Positions 37,041 to 48,479 are shown, counted from the first letter of the stretch. The stretch is 64,000 nt of DNA from Hyphomicrobiales bacterium (GCA_900468065.1 UBTA01000061.1:1-64000); one strand, 5' to 3'. Numbers and translations: made by a program. The notes: generated by a model from the sequence alone, not told the origin.

Positions 37041-38474
37041 TTGAGCTTTCTCTGGACAACAAGCGACCTGATGGCGGCCATGCACGGCCGCCCGCGGGGC
37101 AATCTGCCCGAGGGCATCACCGGCATTTCGATCGACAGCCGTTCGCTCGGCAAGGGCGAGGCTTTCTTCGCTATCAAGGGCGACCGGGTCGATGGTCATG
37201 ACTATGCCGGCATCGCGATGGCCAATGGTGCAGCGCTTCTGGTTGTCAGTGAAGCCAAGCTTCCAGCGCTGGGGCGTGTGAATGCACCTATGATCGTCGT
37301 CGATGACGTTCTGGATGCAATGGTACGGCTTGGTTGCGCTGCGCGCGATCGCAGTGCCGCCAAGATCATCGCCGTTACCGGATCCGTCGGCAAGACCACG
37401 ACCAAGGAGATGCTGCGGCACATGCTTGAGCCATCCGGCCGGGTGCATGCGTCTGTCGCGTCGTTCAACAATCACTGGGGCGTGCCGCTGACCCTGTCGC
37501 GCATGCCCGAAAATACCGATTTCGGCATTTTCGAAATCGGCATGAACCATGCCGACGAAATCCGGCCGCTGGTCAGGATGGTGCGGCCGCATGTGGCCAT
37601 CATTACCACCATCGCTGCCGCTCATCTCGGCAATTTCAAGGATCTCGAGGAGATCGCTGCCGCCAAGGCTGAGATCATGGAAGGCCTCGTCGATGATGGC
37701 CACGTGATCCTCAACCGCGACAACGAGCAGTTCGACGGGCTGGAGAAAACCGCAACCACACTGGGGGTCGCCCATATTCATAGTTTCGGCAGTAGCGCCA
37801 AGGCCGATTTCCGCATGGTCGAATATGCAGGCGGTTCGGAAGGCGGCGTGCTGTGGGCAGCGCTTGACGGCAAGACGCTGGAAATCCCGATGGGCGCGCC
37901 CGGACGCCACATCGCCGAGAATGCACTGGCGGCGCTGGGGGCAGTCAGCCTTGTCGGCGCGAACATGGATGCAGCCCTTGCCGCGCTCGCAACGCTTCAG
38001 CCCGAGAAGGGGCGTGGTGCCCGCCACCGCCTGGCGATCGGGTCGGGAACGTTTGTGCTGATCGACGAAAGCTATAACGCCAATCCGGCTTCAATGCGGG
38101 CCGCGATCGCGCTGCTGAAGGATACGGTCCTGCCTGAGGGCGGGCGCCGGATCGCCCTTCTCGGCGACATGCTGGAAATGGGCGAATCCACTAGCGAAAT
38201 CCATGCCGGACTGGCCGGTCTGCTGGTCGAGGCCGGTATCACCGATATCTGGCTCGCCGGTGAGGAAATGGCGCATCTGCGCGATGCACTGCCGGACAGC
38301 TCGCGTGTCGAATACCGTCTGTCGGTCGATGAACTGAAGGAATTTGCGCTTGGCGCCATCGCCGCCGGGGATGTGGTGATGATCAAATCGTCGAAGGGGA
38401 CCGGCTGCGGCAGGATCGTTTCGGCTCTTCTTGAGACGTATCCGGCCTCTGCAGGTACGGAACGCGCTGAATAA
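37041..38474 (+). CDS. murF: UDP-MurNAc-tripeptide:D-Ala-D-Ala ligase MurF
   Basis: The 477-residue Mur ligase completes the UDP-MurNAc-pentapeptide. ATP loop AVTGSVGKTTTKEML (about 112-126), SFNNHWGVPLTLSRM, EIGMNH, and NPASM in DESYNANPASMRAAI. The start is TTG at 37041, 1 nt past the murE stop, placed 5-6 nt after GGGAGGG; the next ATG (37071) would trim the conserved N-terminal WTTSDL. The open frame further upstream is a shadow inside murE. Confidence 0.94.
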   Translation: MSFLWTTSDLMAAMHGRPRGNLPEGITGISIDSRSLGKGEAFFAIKGDRVDGHDYAGIAMANGAALLVVSEAKLPALGRVNAPMIVVDDVLDAMVRLGCAARDRSAAKIIAVTGSVGKTTTKEMLRHMLEPSGRVHASVASFNNHWGVPLTLSRMPENTDFGIFEIGMNHADEIRPLVRMVRPHVAIITTIAAAHLGNFKDLEEIAAAKAEIMEGLVDDGHVILNRDNEQFDGLEKTATTLGVAHIHSFGSSAKADFRMVEYAGGSEGGVLWAALDGKTLEIPMGAPGRHIAENALAALGAVSLVGANMDAALAALATLQPEKGRGARHRLAIGSGTFVLIDESYNANPASMRAAIALLKDTVLPEGGRRIALLGDMLEMGESTSEIHAGLAGLLVEAGITDIWLAGEEMAHLRDALPDSSRVEYRLSVDELKEFALGAIAAGDVVMIKSSKGTGCGRIVSALLETYPASAGTERAE

Positions 38475-38596
38475 AGGCAGGACAAGGCATTCTTCGCCGC
38501 TGTTCTATGCTGACACTTTTGATAGGACGCAGTTATCCTTCCATCAGGTGATTCTGATGGATGAATCTGCAACGAACCTTTGGGGAAAGGTCCCTC

Positions 38597-39697
38597 ATGC
38601 TCATCTGGCTTGTCGAACTGGCGGACCATTTTCAATTCTTCAACCTGTTCCGGTACATCACCTTCCGGACCGGCGCCGCCCTGTTCACCTCGGCATTGAT
38701 CGTTTTCCTGTTCGGACCGCGAATGATTTCGTCGCTGCGCGTGCGGCAGGGACGCGGCCAGCCGATCCGTGCCGATGGTCCGCAGACCCATTTCAAGAAG
38801 GCCGGTACGCCGACCATGGGCGGCTTGATGATCCTTGCCGGTATCGTTGGCAGTTCGCTGCTCTGGGCCGACCTTTCCAGCGTCTACGTCGTCTCGACGC
38901 TGCTGGTGACGCTGGGTTTCGGCGCCATCGGCTTTTACGACGATTATCTGAAAGTGACGAAACAGTCCGACAAGGGCTTTTCCGGCAAGGCACGGCTCGG
39001 GATTGAATTCCTGGTCGCCGGCATTGCCGTCTTCTTCATGATGCGGACGGCTCTTTCGGCGGGTGTCGCCGGCTCGACCTTCGGATCGTCGCTGACATTC
39101 CCGTTCCTCAAGGATTTCACGCTTAATCTCGGCTATTTCTTCATTCTGTTCGGTGGGTTCGTCATCGTCGGCGCCGGCAATGCCGTCAACCTGACCGACG
39201 GTCTTGATGGTCTCGCCATCGTGCCGGTGATGATTGCTGCCGCCTCCTTCGGTGTCATCGCCTATCTCGCCGGCAACGCGGTGTTTGCAAACTATCTGCA
39301 GATTCATTTTGTCCCGGGAACCGGTGAACTAGCCGTCATCCTCGGAGCGGTGATTGGGGCCGGGCTCGGATTCCTGTGGTTCAACGCTCCGCCGGCGGCG
39401 ATCTTCATGGGCGATACCGGTTCGCTGGCGCTGGGCGGCCTGATTGGTACGGTTGCCGTCGCCACTAAGCACGAGATTGTGATGGTCATCATCGGTGGCC
39501 TGTTCGTCATGGAAACCCTATCGGTGATCATCCAGGTCTTCTGGTTCAAGCGCACCGGCAAGCGCGTTTTCCTGATGGCGCCAATCCATCACCATTTCGA
39601 AAAACTCGGCTGGACCGAAAGCCAGGTGGTTATCCGCTTCTGGATCATTGCCGTCATTCTCGCCATGGTCGGCCTTTCGACCCTGAAGCTGCGGTAA
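38597..39697 (+). CDS. mraY: Phospho-MurNAc-pentapeptide transferase MraY
   Basis: The 366-residue, ten-span inner-membrane enzyme makes lipid I on undecaprenyl phosphate. Catalytic motifs are [10 protein letters not shown] (about 69-78), the DD pair in GFYDDYLKV (about 112-120), [12 protein letters not shown] (about 194-205) and the late HHHFE (about 328-332). The start follows GGGGAAAGG with 6-nt spacing, and the length equals the usual MraY of this group. The 122 nt after murF contain no other gene. Confidence 0.96.
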   Translation: MLIWLVELADHFQFFNLFRYITFRTGAALFTSALIVFLFGPRMISSLRVRQGRGQPIRADGPQTHFKKAGTPTMGGLMILAGIVGSSLLWADLSSVYVVSTLLVTLGFGAIGFYDDYLKVTKQSDKGFSGKARLGIEFLVAGIAVFFMMRTALSAGVAGSTFGSSLTFPFLKDFTLNLGYFFILFGGFVIVGAGNAVNLTDGLDGLAIVPVMIAAASFGVIAYLAGNAVFANYLQIHFVPGTGELAVILGAVIGAGLGFLWFNAPPAAIFMGDTGSLALGGLIGTVAVATKHEIVMVIIGGLFVMETLSVIIQVFWFKRTGKRVFLMAPIHHHFEKLGWTESQVVIRFWIIAVILAMVGLSTLKLR

Positions 39698-39703
39698 GAG
39701 AAG

Positions 39704-41095
39704 ATGATACCGGTCACCACATTCAGCGGCAAAAAGGTCGCCCTGTTCGGGCTCGGCGGCTCCGGCCTTGCGACCGCGCAGGCGCTGGTTGCCGGTGGCG
39801 CCCTCGTGACCGCCTGGGACGACAATCCCGACAGCGTTGCCAAGGCTGCAGCATCAGGGATCGGTACCGGCGATCTCCATCAGGCGAACTGGGCGGAATT
39901 TTCCGCCTTCGTCCTGTCGCCCGGCGTTCCGCTGACGCATCCAAAGCCGCATTGGACTGTCGATCTTGCCCATGCTGCCGGTGTCGAGATCATTGGCGAT
40001 GTTGAGCTGTTCGTGCGCGAGCGGCGGGTGCATGCGCCGGATTGCCCATTCATTGCAATTACTGGCACCAACGGCAAATCGACCACCACGGCGCTAATCG
40101 CCCATATCCTCAAATCCAGCGGCCGTGATACGCAGCTCGGCGGCAATATCGGCACCGCTGTGATGACGCTCGACCCACCGGCGCCGAACCGGTTCTACGT
40201 CGTCGAATGCTCGTCCTACCAGATCGATCTGGCGCCGACGATCAACCCGTCTGCCGGCATCCTGCTCAACCTGACACCCGATCATCTCGACCGGCACGGC
40301 AGCATGGAGCATTACGCTGCCATCAAGGAACGATTGATTGCCGGCAGCGACACGGCGATCGTCGGCGTCGATGACGTCTACACCGAGGCAATCGCCGACC
40401 GTGCGACGCTGGCCGGGCACCGCGTCATCCGCATTGCCCGTCATCGTGCGCTTGGCGAAGGCCTTTATGCGGATGGAACGCGGGTCATGCGCGCGGAGGG
40501 CGGTCTGGCGACCGTTGTTGCCGATCTCGAGGGTATCGCGACCTTACGCGGTAATCACAATGCCCAGAATGCGGCGGCGGCCATTGCCGCCTGCCTGTCC
40601 GTCGGCGTTTCCGAAAGTGAGATCCTTGCAGGGCTGTCATCCTTCCCGGGTTTGAAACACCGCATGCAGCCGGTTGGCCGCAAGGATAATGTTGTCTTCG
40701 TCAATGACAGCAAGGCAACCAATGCCGATGCCGCAGCACCCGCTCTGTCGAGCTACGAGCGGATCTACTGGATTGCCGGTGGCCTGCCCAAGGAGGGCGG
40801 GATCGCCTCGCTTTCGCCGTTCTTTCCAAAGATCGCCAAGGCCTACCTGATCGGCGAAGCAGCGCCGGCCTTTGCCGCGACGCTTGGGGAAACGGTTCCA
40901 TTTGAGATTTCCGGGACATTAGAGCGGGCGGTGGCCCATGCCGCAACTGACGCGGCCAGCGATGAGGCGGCACAATCCGCCGTCATGCTGTCCCCGGCCT
41001 GCGCAAGCTTCGACCAGTATAAGAACTTTGAAGTGCGCGGCGATGCCTTCGTCGGCCATGTCGCGGCGATCGACGGCGTGATGATGCTGATATGA
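39704..41095 (+). CDS. murD: UDP-MurNAc-L-Ala:D-Glu ligase MurD
   Basis: The 463-residue Mur ligase adds D-glutamate as the second stem residue. N-terminal UDP-binding fold [17 protein letters not shown] (about 8-24), ATP loop [14 protein letters not shown] (about 116-129), [16 protein letters not shown] (about 189-204) and [22 protein letters not shown]. 6 nt past the mraY stop, so translated in the same transcript. Confidence 0.95.
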   Translation: MIPVTTFSGKKVALFGLGGSGLATAQALVAGGALVTAWDDNPDSVAKAAASGIGTGDLHQANWAEFSAFVLSPGVPLTHPKPHWTVDLAHAAGVEIIGDVELFVRERRVHAPDCPFIAITGTNGKSTTTALIAHILKSSGRDTQLGGNIGTAVMTLDPPAPNRFYVVECSSYQIDLAPTINPSAGILLNLTPDHLDRHGSMEHYAAIKERLIAGSDTAIVGVDDVYTEAIADRATLAGHRVIRIARHRALGEGLYADGTRVMRAEGGLATVVADLEGIATLRGNHNAQNAAAAIAACLSVGVSESEILAGLSSFPGLKHRMQPVGRKDNVVFVNDSKATNADAAAPALSSYERIYWIAGGLPKEGGIASLSPFFPKIAKAYLIGEAAPAFAATLGETVPFEISGTLERAVAHAATDAASDEAAQSAVMLSPACASFDQYKNFEVRGDAFVGHVAAIDGVMMLI

Positions 41096-41155
41096 GGGTG
41101 ATGGCCCTGACTTTGAGATATTGGCGCCGGACGCGCCGTTGAAGGGGACGAAGAA

Positions 41156-42310
41156 ATGGTAAGCCGTGCCGAACGTGGCCCCGTGGCCGACTGGTTCTGG
41201 ACGATCGACAGGTTCTTCCTGGCGACCTTCATTCTATTGATGGGCATCGGTTTCATGTTGTCCTTCGCGGCAAGCCCGGCGGTGGCCGAGCGGCTCAATC
41301 TCGACAGCTTCCATTTCGTCAAGCGGCACGCGGCCTTCCTTTTACCGTCGCTGGCGGTGATGATCGGCATCTCCTTCATGACGCCGCGGCAGGTGCGCCG
41401 CACCGCAATGATCCTGCTTCTGGCGTCGCTGGCCATGATGGTTCTGGCGCTGTTCTTCGGCGCCGAGGTCAAGGGATCGCGCCGGTGGATATCGATTGCC
41501 GGATTGTCGGTGCAGCCGTCGGAATTCATGAAGCCGGCTTTTGTCGTTGTCTGCGCCTGGCTGTTTTCCGAGCATGCCCGCCAGCCCGAAATTCCCGGCA
41601 ACCTGTTTGCCATCCTCTTGTTCGGCATCGTCGCGGCGTTGCTGGTGGCCCAGCCTGACCTTGGCCAGACGATTCTCACCACCGCCGTCTGGGGCGGCAT
41701 GTTCTTCATGGCGGGCATGCCTTGGCTCTGGATCGTTGTGCTCGGCGGTTCCGCGGTCGGCGGTCTTGTGGTTGCATATACCCTCTTGCCACACGTGGCG
41801 GGCCGTATCGACCGGTTCATGACCGGCGAGGGCGACACGTTCCAGGTCGATACGGCGCTGCAGGCCATCATCCGCGGAGACTGGTTCGGCCAGGGACCGG
41901 GCGAGGGCATCGTCAAGCGGATCATTCCGGACAGCCATACCGACTTCATCTTCTCGGTCGCGGCCGAGGAGTTCGGCATCGTCTTCTGCATGGTGATCGT
42001 GCTGATTTTCGCCTTCCTCGTCATGCGGGGCCTTAGCCACGCGTTTCGCGAACGCAACGATTTTACCCGTTTTGCCGTTGCCGGTCTGGTGCTGCAGATC
42101 GGCATCCAGTCGATGATCAATATCGGCGTCAATCTGCAGTTGCTGCCGGCCAAGGGCATGACCCTGCCGTTGATCTCCTACGGCGGTTCGTCCATGGTGG
42201 CGATCTGTGTGACGGCAGGATTCATCCTGGCGCTGACCCGCCATCGTCCGGAAAAGCGCGCTGTCGAGCGTAGCCTGTTTCGTTCCGGCATGGGCGTTCC
42301 GGCCGAATAG
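41156..42310 (+). CDS. ftsW: Septal peptidoglycan polymerase FtsW
   Basis: The 384-residue SEDS glycosyltransferase works with FtsI at the septum. Ten predicted spans; family signatures are GSRRWISIAGLSVQPSEFMKPAFV (about 105-128), LVAQPDLGQTILT (about 162-174), SHTDFIFSVAAEEFG (about 261-275) and the late LPLISYGGSSM (about 339-349). AAGGGGA precedes the ATG. 60 nt follow murD. Confidence 0.95.
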   Translation: MVSRAERGPVADWFWTIDRFFLATFILLMGIGFMLSFAASPAVAERLNLDSFHFVKRHAAFLLPSLAVMIGISFMTPRQVRRTAMILLLASLAMMVLALFFGAEVKGSRRWISIAGLSVQPSEFMKPAFVVVCAWLFSEHARQPEIPGNLFAILLFGIVAALLVAQPDLGQTILTTAVWGGMFFMAGMPWLWIVVLGGSAVGGLVVAYTLLPHVAGRIDRFMTGEGDTFQVDTALQAIIRGDWFGQGPGEGIVKRIIPDSHTDFIFSVAAEEFGIVFCMVIVLIFAFLVMRGLSHAFRERNDFTRFAVAGLVLQIGIQSMINIGVNLQLLPAKGMTLPLISYGGSSMVAICVTAGFILALTRHRPEKRAVERSLFRSGMGVPAE

Positions 42311-42332
42311 GCCGGTGGAATAAGGACTGAAC

Positions 42333-43457
42333 ATGACCAAAGGCATTATCATGCTCGCCGCCGGTGGTACCGGCGGCCATCTGTTTCCCGCGGAAGCGCT
42401 GGCGCACGAATTGAAGGCGCTCGGCTATTCCATCCATCTGGTGACGGACAGCCGCGCCGAACGGTTTGCGGGTAAGTTTCCGGCCGACGAAATCCATGTC
42501 GTACCGTCGGCGACGATCGGATCGAAGAACCCGCTGAAAGTCGCGTCATCGCTGTGGACGCTCTGGTCGGGTATGCGCGTTGCCCGCCGGCTGATGGCGA
42601 AGGTGCGGCCGAAGGTCGTCGTCGGTTTCGGCGGCTATCCGACAATCCCACCGTTGCTGGCTGCCACCGGCATGGGCATCCCGTCGATGATCCACGAGCA
42701 GAACGCCGTCATGGGCCGCGCCAATAAGGCGCTTGCCAACCGCGTCCGCGCGATTGCCGGTGGTTTCCTGCCTGAGACCGATGGACCCTATGCGGCAAAG
42801 ACGGTGACGACCGGCAACCCGGTGCGTCCGGCGGTTCTGGAAGCGGCAAAGGTTGCCTATCAGCCATCCGGCGAAGGCGAGGAGTTTCGTCTTGTCGTGT
42901 TCGGTGGCAGCCAGGGTGCGCAGTATTTTTCCAAGACCGTACCGACTGCGATCAGTCTGCTCGACGACAATTTGAGACGGCGGCTGAGGATTACGCAACA
43001 AGCGCGCGCCGAAGACATGCCAATGGTCGAGGGCTGTGTCGCTAAGCTTGAGATGAATGCGGATATTGCGCCCTTCTTCACCGACATGGCCGACCGGATC
43101 GCCAAGGCGCATCTGGTCATCTGCCGTTCAGGCGCCTCGACGGTTTCGGAGATCGCCGTGATCGGCCGGCCGGCGATCCTGGTGCCTTACCCCTATGCGC
43201 TGGATCATGATCAGGCAGCCAATGCCGCAGCATTGGCTGCGACCGGTGGTGCCAAGGTGATCGTCCAAGCCGAACTTTCGCCGGAAAAACTCAGCAAGAT
43301 CCTGACCGGGGCAATGACCAACCCGGAGAAGCTCGCCACGATGGCGGCCAATGCCAAACAGGCGGGCAAACCGGATGCGGCGCGCTTGCTTGCCGCCATG
43401 GTTGAAGCTATTGCCAGCGGTTCGACGATTGCACAGTTCAAGGAAACACGCTCATGA
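42333..43457 (+). CDS. murG: UDP-GlcNAc:lipid I transferase MurG
   Basis: The 374-residue peripheral membrane GT28 enzyme converts lipid I to lipid II. N-terminal G loop [18 protein letters not shown] (about 6-23), [11 protein letters not shown] (about 95-105), [23 protein letters not shown] (about 192-201) and the UDP-GlcNAc site [24 protein letters not shown] (about 265-288). AAGGA before the ATG. Its stop overlaps the murC start by ATGA. Confidence 0.96.
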   Translation: MTKGIIMLAAGGTGGHLFPAEALAHELKALGYSIHLVTDSRAERFAGKFPADEIHVVPSATIGSKNPLKVASSLWTLWSGMRVARRLMAKVRPKVVVGFGGYPTIPPLLAATGMGIPSMIHEQNAVMGRANKALANRVRAIAGGFLPETDGPYAAKTVTTGNPVRPAVLEAAKVAYQPSGEGEEFRLVVFGGSQGAQYFSKTVPTAISLLDDNLRRRLRITQQARAEDMPMVEGCVAKLEMNADIAPFFTDMADRIAKAHLVICRSGASTVSEIAVIGRPAILVPYPYALDHDQAANAAALAATGGAKVIVQAELSPEKLSKILTGAMTNPEKLATMAANAKQAGKPDAARLLAAMVEAIASGSTIAQFKETRS

Positions 43458-44869
43458 AGATGCCGCAGACAATCGGCCTGGTTCATTTCATCGGTATCGG
43501 TGGTATAGGCATGAGCGGTATCGCCGAAGTGCTGCACAATCTTGGCCACAAGGTTCAGGGCTCCGATCAGTCCGACAGCGCCAATGTCCAGCGCCTGCGC
43601 GACAAGGGCATCGAGGTGTTTGTCGGCCACAAGGCCGAGAATATCGGCGAGGCCGAAGTGGTCGTCGTTTCGACCGCCATCAAGAAGAGCAATCCGGAAC
43701 TGATCGCGGCGCGCGAAAAGCTGCTGCCTGTCGTGCGCCGTGCCGAAATGCTTGCCGAACTCATGCGCTTCCGCAATGCCATCGCCATCGGCGGCACCCA
43801 CGGCAAGACCACGACGACCTCGATGGTTGCGACGCTGCTCGAAGCCGGCGGTCTCGATCCGACTGTCATCAACGGCGGCATCATCAATGCCTACGGCACC
43901 AATGCCCGCATGGGCGAGGGCGAGTGGATGGTGGTCGAGGCCGACGAATCCGACGGCACTTTCCTGAAACTACCCGCCGATGTCGCCGTCGTCACCAATA
44001 TCGATCCGGAGCATCTCGATCACTACGGCAATTTCGATGCTGTGCGTGAAGCCTTCCGCCAGTTTGTCGAGAACGTGCCGTTCTATGGCTTCGCCGTCAT
44101 GTGCCTCGATCATCCGGAAGTCCAGACGATGGTGTCGAAGATCGAGGACCGCAAGGTCATCACCTATGGGGAAAACCCGCAGGCCGACGTGCGCTTTTCC
44201 AATATCCGCATGGACGGTGCCACCTCGGTGTTCGACGTCGAAATCCGCCGCCGCCGCACCGGCAAGGTGATCCAGCTGAAGGATCTGCGCCTGCCAATGC
44301 CGGGCCGCCACAATGTGTCCAATGCCACCGCGGCAATCGCGGTTGCCCAGCGCCTCGGTATTTCGCCGGAGGATATCGCCAAGGGATTGGCTGCCTTTGC
44401 CGGCGTCAAACGGCGCTTCACCTTCACCGGCGAGTGGAACAATGTCCGCGTCTACGACGATTACGGTCACCATCCAGTCGAGATCAAGGCGGTGCTGAGC
44501 GCTGCGCGCGAAGCCTGCCAGGGCCGCGTCATCGCCGTGCATCAGCCGCACCGGTTCTCGCGGCTGCACAGCCTGTTCGAGGATTTTTCCGCATGCTTCA
44601 ACGAGGCCGACACGATCCTTCTGGCGCCGGTCTATTCGGCGGGCGAAGAACCGATCGAAGGCATCAATTCGCAGGAACTCGTCTCCCGCATCAAGGCCGG
44701 TGGCCACCGCGACGCGCGGTTCATCGAAGGTCCGGAAGCAATCGCTCCGATTGTATCAGCCATTGCACAACCGGGTGACTTTGTGGTTCTCTTGGGGGCT
44801 GGCAGCATCACCTATTGGGCTGCCGCACTTCCGAAGGAACTCGCAGGCATTTCAGGAAATTCCGCATGA
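43454..44869 (+). CDS. murC: UDP-MurNAc:L-alanine ligase MurC
   Basis: The 471-residue Mur ligase adds the first stem-peptide residue. N-terminal loop [17 protein letters not shown] (about 11-27), ATP loop [19 protein letters not shown] (about 108-126), [14 protein letters not shown] and the C-terminal [13 protein letters not shown] (about 335-347). Overlaps murG and murB by 4 nt on each side, giving tight translational coupling of the three genes. Confidence 0.96.
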   Translation: MKMPQTIGLVHFIGIGGIGMSGIAEVLHNLGHKVQGSDQSDSANVQRLRDKGIEVFVGHKAENIGEAEVVVVSTAIKKSNPELIAAREKLLPVVRRAEMLAELMRFRNAIAIGGTHGKTTTTSMVATLLEAGGLDPTVINGGIINAYGTNARMGEGEWMVVEADESDGTFLKLPADVAVVTNIDPEHLDHYGNFDAVREAFRQFVENVPFYGFAVMCLDHPEVQTMVSKIEDRKVITYGENPQADVRFSNIRMDGATSVFDVEIRRRRTGKVIQLKDLRLPMPGRHNVSNATAAIAVAQRLGISPEDIAKGLAAFAGVKRRFTFTGEWNNVRVYDDYGHHPVEIKAVLSAAREACQGRVIAVHQPHRFSRLHSLFEDFSACFNEADTILLAPVYSAGEEPIEGINSQELVSRIKAGGHRDARFIEGPEAIAPIVSAIAQPGDFVVLLGAGSITYWAAALPKELAGISGNSA

Positions 44870-45840
44870 AACAGGTACACGGAAAAAAGTTGCTGGCCTC
44901 TCTGGGGGACGGTGTCAAGGAATTGCGCGGGCGTCTGACACCGGATGCGCCGATGGATCGCGTCACCTGGTTTCGCGCCGGTGGGCTTGCCGAGCTGATG
45001 TTCCAGCCGCATGACGCAGATGATCTCGTCACGTTCCTGAAGATGCTTCCTGCCCAAGTGCCCGTGATGGTTGCGGGCGTCGGCTCCAACCTTCTGGTGC
45101 GCGACGGCGGTATTCCGGGCGTCGTCATCCGGCTGTCGGCTAAGGGCTTTGGCGATGTCGAGCTCGTCTCCGAGACGCGGGTCAAAGCCGGAGCGATCTG
45201 CCCGGACAAGAATCTGGCGGCAATGACGCTGGATCACGGCATCGGCGGTTTCGCATTCTATTACGGCATTCCCGGCTCGATCGGCGGCGCGCTCCGCATG
45301 AACGCCGGCGCCAACGGCGGCGAGACGCGTGAGCGGGTCGTCGAGGTCCATGCGGTCGACCGCAAGGGCAACGCGCATGTGCTGTCGAATGCAGACATGG
45401 GGTACAGCTACCGTCATTCCTCGGCGCCGAAGGACCTGATCTTCACGCATGCCGTTTTCGAAGGATATCTCGAAGACAAGGCGAAAATCCGTGCCGACAT
45501 GGATGCGGTGCGCCAGCATCGCGAGACCGTCCAGCCGATCCGCGAAAAGACCGGTGGTTCGACCTTCAAGAATCCGGAAGGTCATTCCGCCTGGAAGCTG
45601 ATCGACGAAGCTGGTTGCCGTGGCATGATGATCGGCGGCGCCCAGATGTCGCCGATGCACTGCAACTTCATGATCAATACCGGGCAGGCGAGCGGTTACG
45701 AGCTCGAATATCTCGGCGAGACCGTGCGCCAGCGCGTGTTTGAAACCTCGGGCATCTCGCTCGAATGGGAAATCAAGCGCATCGGCACATTCATGCCGGG
45801 CTACGAGGTCAAGGAATTTTTGGGCGAACTGACGGCCTGA
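44866..45840 (+). CDS. murB: UDP-N-acetylenolpyruvylglucosamine reductase MurB
   Basis: The 324-residue FAD enzyme makes UDP-MurNAc. FAD-binding [19 protein letters not shown] (about 66-84), [22 protein letters not shown] (about 127-148), the catalytic Ser in [10 protein letters not shown] (about 226-235) and a late Glu. The start at 44866 overlaps the murC stop (ATGA); the frame is open upstream but only as a murC shadow. Last gene of the first dcw block; a strong terminator follows. Confidence 0.95.
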   Translation: MKQVHGKKLLASLGDGVKELRGRLTPDAPMDRVTWFRAGGLAELMFQPHDADDLVTFLKMLPAQVPVMVAGVGSNLLVRDGGIPGVVIRLSAKGFGDVELVSETRVKAGAICPDKNLAAMTLDHGIGGFAFYYGIPGSIGGALRMNAGANGGETRERVVEVHAVDRKGNAHVLSNADMGYSYRHSSAPKDLIFTHAVFEGYLEDKAKIRADMDAVRQHRETVQPIREKTGGSTFKNPEGHSAWKLIDEAGCRGMMIGGAQMSPMHCNFMINTGQASGYELEYLGETVRQRVFETSGISLEWEIKRIGTFMPGYEVKEFLGELTA

Positions 45841-45860
45841 ACTGCCAATCCTTTGAAATG

Positions 45861-45896
45861 AAAAAGCCGCCGCGGAGTGATCCGCGGCGGCTTTTT
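45861..45896. terminator. Very strong bidirectional terminator after murB
   Basis: AAAAAGCCGCCGCGGA pairs perfectly over 16 bp with TCCGCGGCGGCTTTTT around a GTGA tetraloop, with T-runs on both strands. It closes the murB transcript and the convergent MFS gene and so insulates the two halves of the dcw region. Confidence 0.93.
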
Positions 45897-45919
45897 GGTG
45901 TTTGACGTTTTGCCGAATC

Positions 45920-47230
45920 TCAGACTTCGTCCTTGCCCGAAAGCAGGATGCAGATCAGCGTGATCACGGCTGCTGCGCCGAGATAGTAGCCGACATAGGC
46001 CATGCCATAGTTCACCTGCAGCCAGGTTGCGGCGTAGGGAGCAAGCGAAGCTCCGAAAATGCCGGCAAGGTTGAAGGTAATCGACGAGCCGGTGTAGCGC
46101 ACATTGGTCGGGAAGGGGGCGGCAAGCGCCGTACCGATCAGGCCATAGGTCATGCCCATCAGGGCCATTGCAATCATCGCAAAGACGAAGATGGCGCCTT
46201 CGCCCGATGTCATCAGGCCGTTCAGGAAGAACGAGAAGATGCCGATCAGGACCGTCGTTGCGATCAGGACCTCGCGGCGGCCGAAGCGTTCGGCCAGCTT
46301 GCCGGCGATCGGGATGAAGATACCGAACATGACCGAACCGACGATCTGGATTTCCAGCGCGTCGAGGAATGGGATCTTCAGGACCTTGACGTTGTAGGAC
46401 AGAAGATAGGCCGAGCCGATGTAGAACAAGACGAAGGTCGCCAGCGCTACGAAGGTACCGAGGAACAGGCTGCGCTTGTGGTTGCGGAACAGCTCCATCA
46501 CAGGCACTTCGACGCGCTCATGCTTGTCGATGGCCTTCTGGAACGCCGGCGTTTCGCTGATCGACAGGCGTACCCAGAGACCGACGGCGATCAGGATGAT
46601 CGAGGCGATAAACGGCACGCGCCAGCCCCAGCTGAGCAATTGCTCCTGGGTCATCAGGTGCAGCAGCAGCCAGAAGGCGCCGGACGACAGGAAGAGGCCG
46701 ACGGGGGCGCCGAGCTGTGGGAACATGCCGTACCAGCTGCGCTTGCCTTCCGGCGCGTTCTCCGTGGCCAAAAGGACGGCTCCGCCCCATTCGCCGCCGA
46801 GACCAAAACCCTGGCCGAACCGGCACAATGCCAGCAGAAGCGGTGCGATCACGCCGATCTGCTCATAGGTGGGCAACAGGCCGATGATGACCGTCGAGAC
46901 ACCCATGGTCAGAAGAGCCGCCACCAATGTGGTCTTGCGGCCGATCCGGTCGCCGAAATGGCCGAACACGACGGCGCCGAGCGGGCGTGCAAAAAAGGCG
47001 ATCGAGAAGGTGGCGAATGAAGCCAGAAGTGCGGTGGTCGGATCGGTGTTCGGGAAGAACAGCGCCGGGAACACCAGCACTGCGGCGGTGGCGTAAACGT
47101 AGAAGTCGAAGAACTCGATGGTCGTGCCGACCAGGCTTGCGAGGAGAACGCGGGCCGGCGAATTGAGCGGGCCCTTGTTCAACGGCTCTGCCGTCGGCGA
47201 CGACGTGGATACTGTGTCGCTCATTGTCAT
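45920..47230 (-). CDS. MFS transporter, metabolite:H+ symporter (MHS) family
   Basis: A 436-residue, 12-span permease of the ShiA/ProP/KgtP-like group. The first helix region LLASLVGTTIEFFDFYVYATAA (about 30-51) and the loop 2-3 motif GHFGDRIGRKTTL (about 93-105) are diagnostic, as is CRFGQGFGLGGEWGGAVLLATE (about 135-156). Substrates of the family include dicarboxylates, shikimate and betaines; this one's is unknown. GTG/ATG choice: MTMSDT at 47230 or ATG 47224, ribosome site weak. It lies reversed inside the dcw region between murB and aqpZ. Confidence 0.9.
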   Translation of the reverse strand: MTMSDTVSTSSPTAEPLNKGPLNSPARVLLASLVGTTIEFFDFYVYATAAVLVFPALFFPNTDPTTALLASFATFSIAFFARPLGAVVFGHFGDRIGRKTTLVAALLTMGVSTVIIGLLPTYEQIGVIAPLLLALCRFGQGFGLGGEWGGAVLLATENAPEGKRSWYGMFPQLGAPVGLFLSSGAFWLLLHLMTQEQLLSWGWRVPFIASIILIAVGLWVRLSISETPAFQKAIDKHERVEVPVMELFRNHKRSLFLGTFVALATFVLFYIGSAYLLSYNVKVLKIPFLDALEIQIVGSVMFGIFIPIAGKLAERFGRREVLIATTVLIGIFSFFLNGLMTSGEGAIFVFAMIAMALMGMTYGLIGTALAAPFPTNVRYTGSSITFNLAGIFGASLAPYAATWLQVNYGMAYVGYYLGAAAVITLICILLSGKDEV

Positions 47231-47606
47231 GTGTCCGTATTGGGAATGTTATTGCCGTCTTGGGAGGCAGCCGCCCGGCTTTAACGTAGACGAACCGGCA
47301 ATAAAACCCTTCAAGCGCAACTATCGGCAAGATTTTCCCGTCTTCCTGTTGCAAAAGTGTCGCTGAAACCCCCGTTGGATTGCAATGATTTTCATCACGG
47401 TGACCAAAAATGCGTCCGGGGGCGGTTCTCCTTGCGCGCAATCCTTGACCAGAATCGAATTGTGGCAAATCTTGGGTTGTGCGCTCGGCGACCGGGTGCG
47501 GCAAACAGGCTGGGATGCGTATGCGTCTCCTTCAGGGGGTCTGACGGAGGCGCTGACTATGCGCATCAGGCACTTTTGGAGCATTGCTCCGTGTGAAGGG
47601 GAAACT
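47231..47606. other. Divergent promoter region of the MFS gene and aqpZ
   Basis: 376 nt with no convincing gene. A TTGACC with a 17-nt spacer to AATCTT near 47445-47475 is a weak rightward promoter candidate for aqpZ. The frame leading into aqpZ is open from 47385, but family sequence starts only at 47607. Confidence 0.35.
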
Positions 47607-48293
47607 ATGTTCAAGAAGCTTTCTGCTGAATTTTTAGGAACATTCTGGCTTGTGTTTGGCGGCTGCGGCAGCGCAGTGCTGGCGGCGGCCTTTCCGGAAG
47701 TCGGCATCGGCCTGCTCGGTGTCTCGTTTGCCTTTGGCCTGACCGTATTGACCATGGCCTATGCGGTCGGCGGCATTTCGGGCGGCCATTTCAATCCGGC
47801 GGTGTCCGTCGGATTGACGGTTGCCGGCAAGTTTCCGGCCTCGTCGCTTCCGGGCTATATTATTGCCCAGGTGGCGGGCGGCATCGTCGCGGCCGCGGCC
47901 CTTTATCTGGTTGCGAGCGGCAAGGCTGACTTCCAGCTCGGCGGTTTTGCCGCCAACGGTTACGGCGAACATTCGCCGGGCGGTTACTCGCTGACCTCGG
48001 CTTTGGTCATCGAGGTGCTTTTGACCGGCTTCTTCATCTTCATCATTCTGGGTGCCACCCACGGCCGCGTGCCGGTCGGTTTTGCGCCGATTGCCATCGG
48101 TCTGACCCTGACGCTCATTCACCTGATCTCGATCCCGGTCACCAATACATCGGTCAATCCGGCCCGTTCCACCGGCCAGGCCCTGTTCGTCGGCGGTTGG
48201 GCGTTGCAGCAGTTGTGGCTGTTCTGGCTTGCCCCGATCGTCGGTGCCGCGATCGGCGCCATTATCTGGAAAGTTGTCGGCGAAGACGACTGA
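47607..48293 (+). CDS. aqpZ: Aquaporin Z
   Basis: A 228-residue, six-span water channel of the inner membrane. Both half-helix NPA motifs are present: [12 protein letters not shown] (about 60-71) and [15 protein letters not shown] (about 180-194); Arg after the second NPA is the selectivity-filter residue. Starts [21 protein letters not shown], typical of AqpZ, after AAGGGGA. The gene has its own terminator and sits between the reversed MFS gene and ddlB, with no known link to division. Confidence 0.94.
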   Translation: MFKKLSAEFLGTFWLVFGGCGSAVLAAAFPEVGIGLLGVSFAFGLTVLTMAYAVGGISGGHFNPAVSVGLTVAGKFPASSLPGYIIAQVAGGIVAAAALYLVASGKADFQLGGFAANGYGEHSPGGYSLTSALVIEVLLTGFFIFIILGATHGRVPVGFAPIAIGLTLTLIHLISIPVTNTSVNPARSTGQALFVGGWALQQLWLFWLAPIVGAAIGAIIWKVVGEDD

Positions 48294-48323
48294 GACGCTG
48301 CCATCTTCTATGCTTCGCTGACG

Positions 48324-48355
48324 AAAGGCCCCGCGCAAACTGCTGCGGGGCCTTT
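48324..48355 (+). terminator. Terminator after aqpZ
   Basis: AAAGGCCCCGC (48324-48334) pairs with GCGGGGCCTTT (48345-48355) around a 10-nt loop, 30 nt past the aqpZ stop. The T-run is short. Confidence 0.75.
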
Positions 48356-48479
48356 CCATTTTATCAGCCCTGTCGCCGGCCTTTTCTCTTGCGCTGTAAT
48401 TAACACTCTGATTCTAAGCGATGAATCGAAGTGCCGGGATGAGTCGGCGCGAAATATTTTACCCATGTCTTGGATAGGG

